DNA of 34,520 nucleotides. It comes from CAIYPH01 sp043744375. Lineage in GTDB: Bacteria > Pseudomonadota > Alphaproteobacteria > Acetobacterales > Acetobacteraceae. Each line of letters starts with the position of its first letter. The stretch's first letter is position 1. The position numbers and the translations under genes are program-made. The stretch covers positions 1-34,520 of the forward strand of contig JAYTUU010000031.1 in NCBI GenBank assembly GCA_043744375.1, read 5' to 3'. The notes beneath the pieces were generated by a model. The model saw only the letters and a program-made list of their open reading frames with translations, was not told where the DNA came from and did no database searches. Below are positions 6,155 through 15,380 of this stretch, piece by piece.

Positions 6155-7317
6155 GATGCTGACAGGATGGCGGCACCCGAACACAGGCCGCGGTCATAGT
6201 TGATCATCCCGAACCCGGCGACGAGTGCCGTTCTGGCACCCTCCACCTGGCCCCCGAGTGCCGTGCCGGTGATCTGCCTTATCGCCTCGACCAAACCAAG
6301 ATACCCCCCCGCCGCCCCGGCCTGCCCGACCGAAAGCTGCCCACCGGAGGTGTTATGCGGAAAACTCCCGCCCAAGGTCAGGTCATGCGAACGGACAAAC
6401 GCCGGTCCTTCGCCCTTGGCGCAGAAGCCGAGATCCTCGAACTGCATCATGACGATCACCGGATAGTCGTCATAGGTCTCGACGACATCGATTTCATCCG
6501 GTGTCGTGCCGGCCATACTGTAGAGTTCAGCACAATCAATCGCCCAGCCCCCACGCAACTGGATGGGGTCCTCAGGGAAAGCGTTGTGACGCTCGATGGT
6601 GGCGCGTATACTCACGCCTCGGAGTGCGAGGGCACGCGCCGTTTCCTCGCGCATGACGAGGAACGCCTCCGCCCCCGCGCAAGGCATCACACAGTCGAAC
6701 AACGCGACGGGGTCGGCAATCGGGCGGGCGGCGAGGTAGTCCGGCATCGTCAACGGGCGTTTCATCAGCGCGTGCGGGAAACTCAGCGCATTCTGGCGCT
6801 GCGAGATGCATATGCGACCGAAGTCCTCGCGGGTCGCGCCGTACGCCCGCATATAGGCGTTCGTCAGCAACGCAAAACTGCCATTCGGCCCCGTAGCCGC
6901 ATAGGGGTAGGTGGCATCCGCCGCGAAACGACTGAACCCCGAGACCATCTGGCGAAACGAGTCCGGTGTATTCGTATCGCCCGCCACGCAGGCAACAAGA
7001 TCAGCGTCGCCAGCCTGAACGGCGCGCGCGGCGCGGCGCAATGCGACGATGCCGCAGGCCCCGCCCATCGGGATATGGTCAAGCCAGCGCGGCGACAGGC
7101 CGAAATGCTGGGTCAGGCCGACCGCGGTGTCATTGCCAAGACTGAAGCTGGAGACACAGAGACCGTCGATATCGCCGGGCCGAATTCCGGCGCGCCGGAC
7201 AAGCTCATGCACGGCACGGCCGATCCACCAGTGGGCACCGTGAATGGAATGGCGTTCGTAGGGGATCGTCACCGGCACCGCGACGACGACGCCGCCATAG
7301 CCTTGCCGCGTTCTCAC
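6151..7317 (-). CDS. Thiolase-like (SCP2-type) acetyl-CoA acetyltransferase family protein
   Basis: This 388-residue thiolase-fold protein has GGACG around Cys88 in the nucleophile region and HNTSGGQLS at His321 in the position of the SNPSGG motif, with a GFGMINYDRGLC segment near the end. Family members either cleave beta-ketoacyl-CoA or, when paired with DUF35 proteins as in steroid side-chain degradation, act as retro-aldolases on acyl-CoAs. The immediate DUF35 partner downstream (ATGA overlap) supports a two-protein complex. The start is a GTG at 7317 that overlaps the stop of the ligase gene by four bases (GTGA), indicating translational coupling. Whether it condenses, thiolyses or performs retro-aldol cleavage cannot be told from sequence. 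Confidence 0.85.
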   Translation of the reverse strand: MRTRQGYGGVVVAVPVTIPYERHSIHGAHWWIGRAVHELVRRAGIRPGDIDGLCVSSFSLGNDTAVGLTQHFGLSPRWLDHIPMGGACGIVALRRAARAVQAGDADLVACVAGDTNTPDSFRQMVSGFSRFAADATYPYAATGPNGSFALLTNAYMRAYGATREDFGRICISQRQNALSFPHALMKRPLTMPDYLAARPIADPVALFDCVMPCAGAEAFLVMREETARALALRGVSIRATIERHNAFPEDPIQLRGGWAIDCAELYSMAGTTPDEIDVVETYDDYPVIVMMQFEDLGFCAKGEGPAFVRSHDLTLGGSFPHNTSGGQLSVGQAGAAGGYLGLVEAIRQITGTALGGQVEGARTALVAGFGMINYDRGLCSGAAILSAS

Positions 7318-8930
7318 CGCACGCGCTTCTTGATGCCGCGTGTGTCAAACGTTGTGGGCGCGTTGAGGAGGTTCTGCGCCAGTGTTTTCAGCGTTCCGCG
7401 CTGGACCTTGTTGGTGGCGGTGAGCGGGAGGGCGTCGAGAAACGCGACATAGCCGGGTGCCTTGTAATAGGCGAGACGCTCCAGGCACCAGGCGACGATG
7501 CCATGAGCGACCGCGGCGGCGTTATCCGGAGGCGATCGCAAAACGATACAGGCCAGCACTTCATCGCCACGCATCGTATCGGGCACGGCCGCAACCGCCG
7601 CGGAGAGGACGAGCGGGTGTTGCTGAAGCACCCCCTCGACTTCGACCGCCGAAATATTTTCGCCACTGCGACGGATGACGTTCTTCTTGCGATCGATGAA
7701 GAACATATCGCCCTCGGCATTGCGGCGCACAATGTCTCCAGTATGGAACCAGCCGTCCGCCCAGGCCGCTTGGGTGGCTGCCGGGTCCTTCAGGTATTCC
7801 GTGAAGAAGCCAAACCTGGGGTCATCGCCGGCGCGACGGACGAGCAACTCCCCTGACTCGGTACCGGTGATTTCGTGGCCATCATCGCCGACGATGATGG
7901 CCTCCATGAACGGCTCGACGCGACCGAAACAACTCTCGCCGATACGCCGCGGTTCAATATGCGCGCTCACCACGGCGCCTGTGCCCGTCTCGGTCATTGC
8001 CCAGGCATCGATGAGCGGAATGCCGAAACGCGCCTCGGCCGCCGCCTGCAGGCGGCGGTCGGGGCCGGGGCAGAAGGCGAAACGAACCTGGTGAGCGCGT
8101 TCGTTTGTGGCCACCGGCAATGACATCAAGATCGACGGCATGACGCCTAGGCAATGGACGATTGTGGCGTGGGACCGGACCACGCTGTCCCACCACGTGG
8201 AAGGATGAAACCTGTCGAGCGGGATCAGGCAGCCACCGGTCATCACCATGGCCAGCGTCGAGCAGGCCATCGCGTTCATATGAAAGAACGGCAGCGGCGT
8301 GAGCATCCGTTCCTGCCCGATGCGCAGCGTGCAGTGGCCGCCCATACGGGCATACCAGCGGCCGCACTCCAGAAACCATGTTTGCGAAACGACGCACCCC
8401 TTCGGCAAGCCCGTCGTGCCGGAGGTATAGAGTAACGCGGCCTCGCTCGACGGATCGTCGGAAGGCGGCAGGCCAGGGGCCGACGCGGGCGGAACGACAT
8501 CTGCAAGACCGATTACCGGCGGAGGGCGCGACAGGGCGGCCGCGGCCGCCCGCAAGCCAACAAGGCGGCTGTCGATCGCGACGATAAGCACGACCTCTGA
8601 ATGTTCGATCAGGTATCCCAGCTCGGTGGCGCGCAAATCGGGATTGATGGGAACCACGGATACGCCGAGCGCATTCAGGGCGAACCAATGGAAGAAGAAT
8701 GCCGGACGGTTCTCCAGCAGCAATGCCAGCCGATGTCCGCGGCCATACCCTGCGGCGCGATAGAGTTCCCGGAGCCCGGCTATCTGCGCCGCCGCGGAAC
8801 GATAGGTTGTCTCGCCAGGTTCGATACCATATGCCGATGCGGTTTCCGGAATGATATCAAGAAATGGCTGCTCCGGCCACGACCGCGCGGCTTCCTTGAA
8901 TGCCTTGTAGACAGATACTGGCTGGTTCAT
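7314..8930 (-). CDS. AMP-dependent acyl-CoA synthetase/ligase
   Basis: This 538-residue ANL-superfamily enzyme has the P-loop-like YTSGTTGLPKG at 168-178, an adenine-contact AMTETG segment, the WFHTGDIV motif and the C-terminal catalytic lysine Lys508 in TATNKVQRG. It would activate a carboxylic acid with ATP to an acyl-AMP and then an acyl-CoA in the cytosol. Residue pattern alone does not define the acid; crotonobetaine/carnitine-ligase-like and aromatic acid ligases share this layout. It lies 36 bases after iorB and overlaps the thiolase-like gene, so it is part of the same transcript. No clear ribosome binding site precedes its ATG. Confidence 0.88.
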   Translation of the reverse strand: MNQPVSVYKAFKEAARSWPEQPFLDIIPETASAYGIEPGETTYRSAAAQIAGLRELYRAAGYGRGHRLALLLENRPAFFFHWFALNALGVSVVPINPDLRATELGYLIEHSEVVLIVAIDSRLVGLRAAAAALSRPPPVIGLADVVPPASAPGLPPSDDPSSEAALLYTSGTTGLPKGCVVSQTWFLECGRWYARMGGHCTLRIGQERMLTPLPFFHMNAMACSTLAMVMTGGCLIPLDRFHPSTWWDSVVRSHATIVHCLGVMPSILMSLPVATNERAHQVRFAFCPGPDRRLQAAAEARFGIPLIDAWAMTETGTGAVVSAHIEPRRIGESCFGRVEPFMEAIIVGDDGHEITGTESGELLVRRAGDDPRFGFFTEYLKDPAATQAAWADGWFHTGDIVRRNAEGDMFFIDRKKNVIRRSGENISAVEVEGVLQQHPLVLSAAVAAVPDTMRGDEVLACIVLRSPPDNAAAVAHGIVAWCLERLAYYKAPGYVAFLDALPLTATNKVQRGTLKTLAQNLLNAPTTFDTRGIKKRVR

Positions 8931-8966
8931 GGATTTGTATTTGGGTTGATCGACATTTCGGCGCCG

Positions 8967-10487
8967 CTACAACGCGGCGATCGTACGCAGGGCGCCGTCA
9001 AGTGTCTTGCCATCCTCGTCGGCCAGGGCTGCATCGCGAAGCCGGCGGACCCAGTCGGCGGCGTCGTTGCGCATGGCGAGTGCGGGCACCGCGGCAAGCA
9101 ACTTGTCGAACTTGCTCTGCCCACGTGCATGGGTGTCGCTGTAGCCCTTCACGAGCCGCCTGCACTTCAGGATCTCGATTGCAAGTGTGCGATTGGCACG
9201 GGAATGCTGGGTCGCCAGGGCGACCCAGGCTACGATATGTGCCATTTCGCGTTCATGACGGAGGAGGCGTCGCCGCCAGGGTTTCAGGCCGGCTATGATA
9301 TAGAGTGAAACGAAACCACCGATATGCGTCGTTCGAACGCGGCGGCCGCGTTCGAATAGCCGCTTCAACAGGGATTGGAGGGTTGGAGAGTTCTCGATCC
9401 ACCGACCCAGCGACGCCGGCAAGGTTGCACAGATTTCTTGCACGCGCGGGTGCATGAACTCGGTCATGTCGACCAGCTGTGCGCCCTGCGCGAGAACCTC
9501 GGTTCGCACGCGCGAGAAACGGCTCGATCGGGTCTTGAGGTCGGCGACGCGGATGGCATCGTCATAGGACAGGGCAACAGCGATCTGCTTCGCCGCCTCA
9601 ACTACGAGGGCAGGATCGCCCGGCCCTGCCGCCTCGACGAGGGCGGCGACATGGTCGAGATAGGTGTGCGCATATGCGACGTCCTGATAGTCGACCAACC
9701 GGCGAACGCCAACGAGCAGCATGTCCGATGCTTCGGAGGGAAAGTCCGTGTGGATGCGCTGCACAGCGCGGGCCAACTCCGCACGGCCCCGCACGCTTCC
9801 GCCGATCGCGACGGGCGCGGATTTGGCCACGATTGCGGAAGCGATTTCGGGTGCGCCGACGATCCTGTAGCCCGATGAAAATGCCTTGACGCTGGCTTCG
9901 ACGCCGACGCCACTCGCGCGGATGGTGGCCTCGAATGCCTCGCGTGCGAAGGGCAGGGCACCACTGCCAGCGAGGGCACCGAACAACGAGGACGAAATGA
10001 CGCTGCCGTTGCGCTCGGCAATCTCCTGCATGTCAGCTACAACGAATCGCTTTGAGACGGCTTCTGCCGTCGCGAGAACGGCGGAGGCATCGGCCCGGCC
10101 GTCACCCGGCTTGGCCTTCTCCAATATCGAATACGAACGATGTGACGAGGCGACCAGTGTTGTTCGTTCGGGTGAGACCAGACCGCGCTGGATCGCCCGT
10201 CCGGCTTCCATCAACTCGGCGGCGATCACGATATCGACGTCGCCGGGAACCGGCATCAGCGACAATACTGGAGACGTATTGCGCTGCTGCGGGCGGATCA
10301 GTTCCACATAGTAGATGGTCGCCCCCGTCCGCTGCGCAACGCCTGGCACCGAGGTGGATTGCGCCACCCAGCCGCCGGCTTCCGCCATGGCAACGATCCA
10401 GTCGGCAAGCACGCCGCCGCCCTGGCCCCCCATCGCCATGATGGCGATGGTGATCGGCCGGTCCGTGCTCAGCGTGACCGCGCTCAT
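8967..10487 (-). CDS. iorB: Indolepyruvate oxidoreductase subunit beta
   Basis: This 506-residue protein has an N-terminal pyruvate:ferredoxin oxidoreductase gamma-type domain with the AMGGQGGGVLADWI motif and the SVPGVAQRTGATIYYVE segment typical of the family. The long C-terminal half (about 210-500) is the extension found in the aerobic alphaproteobacterial form of this subunit. With the alpha subunit it performs CoA-dependent oxidative decarboxylation of an aryl or alkyl 2-oxoacid to an acyl-CoA. It starts one base after the stop of iorA, so the two are co-translated. The natural oxoacid here is unknown; indolepyruvate is only the family name. Confidence 0.9.
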   Translation of the reverse strand: MSAVTLSTDRPITIAIMAMGGQGGGVLADWIVAMAEAGGWVAQSTSVPGVAQRTGATIYYVELIRPQQRNTSPVLSLMPVPGDVDIVIAAELMEAGRAIQRGLVSPERTTLVASSHRSYSILEKAKPGDGRADASAVLATAEAVSKRFVVADMQEIAERNGSVISSSLFGALAGSGALPFAREAFEATIRASGVGVEASVKAFSSGYRIVGAPEIASAIVAKSAPVAIGGSVRGRAELARAVQRIHTDFPSEASDMLLVGVRRLVDYQDVAYAHTYLDHVAALVEAAGPGDPALVVEAAKQIAVALSYDDAIRVADLKTRSSRFSRVRTEVLAQGAQLVDMTEFMHPRVQEICATLPASLGRWIENSPTLQSLLKRLFERGRRVRTTHIGGFVSLYIIAGLKPWRRRLLRHEREMAHIVAWVALATQHSRANRTLAIEILKCRRLVKGYSDTHARGQSKFDKLLAAVPALAMRNDAADWVRRLRDAALADEDGKTLDGALRTIAAL

Positions 10488-10488
10488 G

Positions 10489-12639
10489 TCACGTCAGCAT
10501 GAGACGCGCGGTGTCCCGGCGGCGCTGCAACATGGCGATAACCGTGTTGCGGAGGCCGGCGATAAAGCGGTCCCAACGTGTCGGATTATGCACGATATCG
10601 GCGCGGTAGAAGGACGGGCAGAGCATCGCGGCCTCTGCCACCTCGCCGCAATTGCCACACCCGACGCAGGAATTATCGATGGCTGCGACTGGGTCTTCCT
10701 TCAGCGGGTCGTCGGACTGCTTGACCGACAGGGAGGGGCAGCCGGATAGTCGGATGCAGGCATGATCCCCCGTGCAGATGTCCTCGTCCACGCCGAACCG
10801 GGGTTTCACCAGACGTTCGCCACGCTTGACGGCGGCGTTGAACAAGGGCCGTTCGCGGCGCTGCCGGTTCAGCATACATTCGGAGGAGGCGATGATGATT
10901 TTTGGCCCCGCGACATCGGTCGTCAGCGCCTCCGTCAACGCGTCGCGCATTTTGGCGACCGAGTAGGTGTCGTCGATCCGGCGCACCCAGGTGGCGCCGA
11001 CACCCCGGACGGCATCCTCGATCGGATGTTGTGTGCTACGAGAGTCGTTATTTGCACGCGACGATAAGATATCCTGGCCGCCGGTCGCCGCGGAGTAGTG
11101 GTTGTCGACCAGCACGATCACGCCGTCATGCTTGTTGAACACCGCATTGCCAACGCCGTTGAGCAGCCCGTTATGCCAGAAGCCGCCGTCGCCCATGACG
11201 GAGATGGATCGCTTGCGCGACTTGACCTGGAAGGCTGCGGCGGATGACGCGCCGAGGCCGTAGCCCATCGTGGTCGCGCCGAGGTTGAACGGCGGGTTGA
11301 TCGAGAAGAGGTGGCAACCGATGTCGCACGCGATGTGATGGGAGCCGAGCTCCTTCTCGACGAGAGTCATCGCCGAAAAGATCGGCCGCTCCGGACACCC
11401 CGTGCAAAAGCTCGGTGGGCGTGGGGGCACGACCGAGGTGAGGGCGGCAACCGGGCCGCTGGCAAGGACGGGCTTCGGATCGGGCGCAGTCTGCATCTCG
11501 CTCAGCAGCGACGGCAACGCGCTTGCAATGAACGCGCGGAGGCCGTCCAGCAGCACAAGCGGCGCGTATTCTCCGGCCATCGGCAGCACGTCCTTGCCGA
11601 ACACCAGGGTCTGTACACCGGCGCGACGCAGGATGCTGTGCAGGGCTTGTTCAAGAAATTCCGGCTGGCCTTCCTCGACCATCAGAACGGCGCGTTTTCC
11701 CACGCAGAACGCAACAATATCCTCGCTCACCAGCGGGTAGGTGACGTTGAGGACATGCAGCGGGATCCGCGTATTGCCCCAGATATCCGCAAGCCCAAGC
11801 AGCTTCAGGGCGCGGACGACACCGTTATACATGCCGCCCTGCATGATGATGCCGAGCTCGGCGACATCGCCGGGCATTGTCTCGTTCAGCCCGTGTTCGC
11901 GAATGAATTGGAGCGCCGCTGGGAGGCGCTTCTTCACTTTCTCCTGTTCATGAACAAACGAAGCGGGTGGCAGAACGATACGGGTAACGTCCCGGATCGG
12001 GTTCTCCAACGCCTCGGCGAGCGCATAGGGCGGCTTGCGGTTGTCTTTGGCGATGAAGCTGCCATGGACGTGGCAGGCACGAATACGCATTTCCAGCATC
12101 ACCGGCGTATTGCTGGCCTCCGACAATTCGAACGCTAATTCGGTGCATCGAACGATCGTCTCCAGGTTCGGCCGCGGGTCCATCAGCCATATCTGCGACT
12201 TCATCGCGAAGGCGTGGGTCCGCTCCTGCATGATCGAGGAGCCCTCGCCATAGTCTTCGCCGATGATGATCACGGCACCGCCGGTAACGCCGCCGGAGGC
12301 GAGGTTCGACAACGCATCACTCGCCACATTGGTGCCGGCGGTTGACTTCCAGGTGACGGCGCCGCGGATCGGATACATCACGGAGGCCGCCAGCGTCGAG
12401 GCGGCGGCGGCTTCGCTGGCGCTGCTTTCGAAATGCACGCCGAGCTCGCCGAGGATCCCCTGCGCGTCGGCCAGCACGTCCATAAGGTGCGAAATCGGCG
12501 CGCCCTGATAGCCGGCGACGTAGCCGACGCCGGACTGGAGCAGCGCCTTGGTCACCGCCAGAATGCCTTCGCCGCGGAACTCCTCCCCCGCACCGAGGCG
12601 GAGATCCTGTACTTCGCGTGCGAACGAACGCTCCGCCAT
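10489..12639 (-). CDS. iorA: Indolepyruvate oxidoreductase subunit alpha (TPP and Fe-S)
   Basis: This 716-residue protein has an N-terminal pyrimidine-binding domain with GYQGAPISHLMDVL, a middle transketolase-like domain, CTGCPERP and a TPP-binding domain with GDGGFWHNGLLNG followed by VLVDNHYSAATGGQ. The C-terminus carries the iron-sulfur cysteines Cys622/628/634 and Cys658/661/664/674 (CVGCGNC then LCPSF). It catalyses TPP-dependent decarboxylation of 2-oxoacids, passing electrons through Fe-S clusters. The ATG at 12639 is preceded by AGGAG at about eight bases. It is the first gene of the minus-strand operon and is divergent from the ABC importer, so both may be controlled from the 12640-12826 gap. 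Confidence 0.93.
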   Translation of the reverse strand: MAERSFAREVQDLRLGAGEEFRGEGILAVTKALLQSGVGYVAGYQGAPISHLMDVLADAQGILGELGVHFESSASEAAAASTLAASVMYPIRGAVTWKSTAGTNVASDALSNLASGGVTGGAVIIIGEDYGEGSSIMQERTHAFAMKSQIWLMDPRPNLETIVRCTELAFELSEASNTPVMLEMRIRACHVHGSFIAKDNRKPPYALAEALENPIRDVTRIVLPPASFVHEQEKVKKRLPAALQFIREHGLNETMPGDVAELGIIMQGGMYNGVVRALKLLGLADIWGNTRIPLHVLNVTYPLVSEDIVAFCVGKRAVLMVEEGQPEFLEQALHSILRRAGVQTLVFGKDVLPMAGEYAPLVLLDGLRAFIASALPSLLSEMQTAPDPKPVLASGPVAALTSVVPPRPPSFCTGCPERPIFSAMTLVEKELGSHHIACDIGCHLFSINPPFNLGATTMGYGLGASSAAAFQVKSRKRSISVMGDGGFWHNGLLNGVGNAVFNKHDGVIVLVDNHYSAATGGQDILSSRANNDSRSTQHPIEDAVRGVGATWVRRIDDTYSVAKMRDALTEALTTDVAGPKIIIASSECMLNRQRRERPLFNAAVKRGERLVKPRFGVDEDICTGDHACIRLSGCPSLSVKQSDDPLKEDPVAAIDNSCVGCGNCGEVAEAAMLCPSFYRADIVHNPTRWDRFIAGLRNTVIAMLQRRRDTARLMLT

Positions 12640-12826
12640 TCAAATACTCCTAAGTGCCAGCCCAGCGACCGGGCTGCCGGTTGAGGTGAGGCCAGATGAA
12701 AACGCGCGTCATCACCGCGGCAGTCTCCGCCGAACCGGCACTATCCTGCAAGCGTCGCGATTTTAGTTGTTCCCGCGCGGATATTTCAACCCTAAGCTGC
12801 AAGCTTCATGGGTTGGAGGGGCTGAT
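12640..12826. promoter_or_regulatory. Divergent intergenic region between the iorA operon and the ABC importer
   Basis: These 187 bases separate two head-to-head operons and must hold both promoters. The AT-richest stretch is around 12760-12800 (TTTTAGTTGTTC, then ATATTTCAA). A small AAGCT-GCA-AGCTT inverted repeat lies near 12794-12806. I cannot assign -35/-10 elements with confidence, and no regulator gene is adjacent. Confidence 0.4.
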
Positions 12827-14344
12827 ATGATCGACCTGCCGCGGCGACGCCTGCTGCGCACAGCCGCCATTGGAACGCTGATCGGCGCCCTGCCGGCGGT
12901 GGCCGCTGAGCCGGACAGTGTCACCATCGGGTGGCCCAGCGACGTCACGTCGTGGGACCCGAATGTCCGCTTCACGCCCGACGCACAGGCAATCTTCAAG
13001 GCCGTGTTCGACCAGCCGCTCGATCAGGATCCCGCGCTCAAACTGGTCCCGAGCCTCATCCGCAAGTGGGAGATGGCTGCCGACGCCCGTAGCCTGGCGC
13101 TCGAGTTCCGCGACGACGTGACATTCCACAACGGCGACAAGATGACCGCCGCGGATTTCCGCTGGACCTTCTTCGAGCGCATCAAGGCCGGCCACAAGGT
13201 TGATATCGCGCAGTCGATGCGCAAGGTGACGGATATCGAAGTGCTGTCGCCGACATCGGCCGTGATGCGCTTCGACAGCCCCGCCCCCACCGTTCCCGTT
13301 TGGCTCGCCTTCCTCGGCAGCTTCGTCGTGCCCAAGGCCTATATGGAGAAGGTCGGGCAGGAAGGCTTTGCGGCCAAGCCGATCGGCACCGGGCCGTACA
13401 AGCTCGTCGAACACCAGATGAACACGCGCATCGTGCTCGAGCGCAACGAGGCCTATTGGGGGCCGAAGCCGAAGATGAAGCGAGTGACGATCGAGATCAT
13501 CAAGGACCCTTCGGCCCGCGTGGCCGCCATCCAGTCCGGCCAGGTCGATATCACTGTTGCAGTGCCGGTGCGCGAGGTGACCCGCCTGAAGGCGTTGCCG
13601 AATTTGTCGGCGGAGCTGAACCCGATCACGCGGGTGATCCTGCTGCAGGTTCGTAACGACGAAGGATTTTCCGACCAGAACATCCGCCTCGCCGCCCATC
13701 ATGCCATCGACAAGAAGGGGCTCAGCCAAGCGTTCTACGCCGGTGCCGCGGTGCCGGTCTCTGTTCTCGGCGTGCCCGGGAGCCCAGGCTATCTGGAGGA
13801 TTACAATTTCGCGTTCGACCCGGAAAAATCGAAGCAACTGCTGGCGAAATCCGGCTACAACCTCGACAAGCCGGCCAAGATCCGCATGGCCTCAACCAAC
13901 GGTCAGTTCCCCAGCGACTTCGATATCGCGCGTGCCATCGTGCAAATGTGGAAGAAAGTGGGCATCGACGCGGAACTGGAAGTAATCGAATACGCGAAGT
14001 ATTTCGAGCTTAACCGCGGTGGCAAACTGCCGGAAGCAACGCTCTATACGTTCGACAACGCCACGGGCGATCCGGAGATCTATACCGGCTATCTGCTCAA
14101 TCCCAAGCTGCCTTTTTCGCCATGGAAGGACATGACGCTTGGCCAGAAGGTCATCGACCAGTTCAATGTCGCTGACGAGAAAGCGCGCGTCGCCGGCTGG
14201 CGGGTGTTGAACCGCGAGGCGTCCGAAATGGGTGCTGCCATGCCGCTGCTGCAAAGCGTGCAGACTGTCGTGCGCAAGAAGAACCTCAACGTGACCACCT
14301 ACGGCAATGGTTGGGTGCTCGGTCAGGCGATGGGCTGGAACTGA
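12827..14344 (+). CDS. ABC importer substrate-binding protein, oligopeptide (SBP_bac_5) family
   Basis: This 505-residue protein begins with MIDLPRRRLLRTAAIG, a basic, possibly twin-arginine-type signal with probable cleavage after the VAAE region near residue 27, so it acts in the periplasm. Family hallmarks are visible: the SWDPNVRFTPDA start, KWEMAADARSLALEFRDDVTFHNGD, the GTGPYKLVEH segment, RNEAYWGPKPKM and an IQSGQVDI turn. The family binds peptides, nickel chelates, opines, glutathione and other amphipathic acids. The ATG at 12827 is chosen because GGAGGGG lies seven bases upstream; the open frame extends further without homology. It leads a four-gene importer operon. Confidence 0.9.
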   Translation: MIDLPRRRLLRTAAIGTLIGALPAVAAEPDSVTIGWPSDVTSWDPNVRFTPDAQAIFKAVFDQPLDQDPALKLVPSLIRKWEMAADARSLALEFRDDVTFHNGDKMTAADFRWTFFERIKAGHKVDIAQSMRKVTDIEVLSPTSAVMRFDSPAPTVPVWLAFLGSFVVPKAYMEKVGQEGFAAKPIGTGPYKLVEHQMNTRIVLERNEAYWGPKPKMKRVTIEIIKDPSARVAAIQSGQVDITVAVPVREVTRLKALPNLSAELNPITRVILLQVRNDEGFSDQNIRLAAHHAIDKKGLSQAFYAGAAVPVSVLGVPGSPGYLEDYNFAFDPEKSKQLLAKSGYNLDKPAKIRMASTNGQFPSDFDIARAIVQMWKKVGIDAELEVIEYAKYFELNRGGKLPEATLYTFDNATGDPEIYTGYLLNPKLPFSPWKDMTLGQKVIDQFNVADEKARVAGWRVLNREASEMGAAMPLLQSVQTVVRKKNLNVTTYGNGWVLGQAMGWN

Positions 14345-14369
14345 TCGCCGCCGCGATGAACGGCGCCGG

Positions 14370-15380
14370 ATGATCCTCCTGGCCACCCTGGGGCGGCGCC
14401 TGCTGATTGCGGTGCCGATCCTGTTTGTGGTCTCGGTTCTGCTCTTCGTGGCACTGCGCGTCCTGCCGGTTGATCCGGCGGCGATGTCCATGCCGCCGAA
14501 CGCGACGCGCGAGGAGATTGAGGTGGCGCGCCAGCAGATGGGCCTCGACCGGCCGCTGCCGGAGCAATACGCGATCTGGTTCAACCGCGCGATCCGCGGC
14601 GACTTCGGCCGTTCCATTCATCTGCGCCGGGACGTCGGCGGCCTGGTGGCGGAGACGTTGCCGAGCACGATCGAACTCGCGCTCGCGGCCATGCTGGTGG
14701 CGAGCGCGCTCGGCCTCGCCGGCGGCTTGCTGCTGTTCAGCCTGCGGGATCGTGCCGCCGAAACGATCATGGAGACCGGCACCACGCTGCTGATGTCCAT
14801 TCCCGAATTCCTCTGGGCATTGCTGTTCATTTTCATCTTCGGGGTCCTGCTGCAGGCGATGCCGTTCACCGGCCGTGTCGACCCGGGGATGCAGCGGCCG
14901 ATCGTCACCGGGTTCCTCGTGCTCGACACGATCCTGGTCTGGCGCCTCGACATTCTCTGGAGCGTACTGGTCCACATGGCGCTCCCGGCCATCGCACTCG
15001 GCATGTCCTTCGCGCCGCCGATCATGCGCGTGTTGCGAGCCTCCCTGCTCGACGTCTACCACGAGGATTACATCCGCCAGGCGCGGCTGCGCGGCGTTTC
15101 GGAGACGCGCATCCTGCTCGGCCACGCCCTCAAGAACGCCATACTGCCGACGCTTACCTTGATGGGTGTGCAATTCGGCTTCCTCTTCGGCGGCTCGCTC
15201 CTCGTCGAGGTCATCTACTCCTATCCCGGCATGGGCAACCTGATGGTGGACGCCGTGCGCAATGCCGATCTGCCGATCATCCAGCTGGTGGGACTGACGT
15301 ATTGCATTGTGGTGCTCTTTATCAATTCTTTGGTTGACGGGCTGTACTTGGTCTTGAACCCGAAGCTGCGGGCACGCTGA
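14370..15380 (+). CDS. ABC transporter permease, DppB-like
   Basis: This 336-residue integral membrane protein follows the typical DppB/OppB plan: an N-terminal membrane segment (LLIAVPILFVVSVLLFVAL), a periplasmic stretch with MGLDRPLPEQY and GDFGRSI, then five further membrane segments. The EAA loop that contacts the ATPase is at YIRQARLRGVSETRILLGHALKNA. It follows the binding protein by 25 bases, and its stop shares one base with the start of the next permease. The ribosome binding site is weak, consistent with coupling to the upstream gene. Confidence 0.9.
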   Translation: MILLATLGRRLLIAVPILFVVSVLLFVALRVLPVDPAAMSMPPNATREEIEVARQQMGLDRPLPEQYAIWFNRAIRGDFGRSIHLRRDVGGLVAETLPSTIELALAAMLVASALGLAGGLLLFSLRDRAAETIMETGTTLLMSIPEFLWALLFIFIFGVLLQAMPFTGRVDPGMQRPIVTGFLVLDTILVWRLDILWSVLVHMALPAIALGMSFAPPIMRVLRASLLDVYHEDYIRQARLRGVSETRILLGHALKNAILPTLTLMGVQFGFLFGGSLLVEVIYSYPGMGNLMVDAVRNADLPIIQLVGLTYCIVVLFINSLVDGLYLVLNPKLRAR

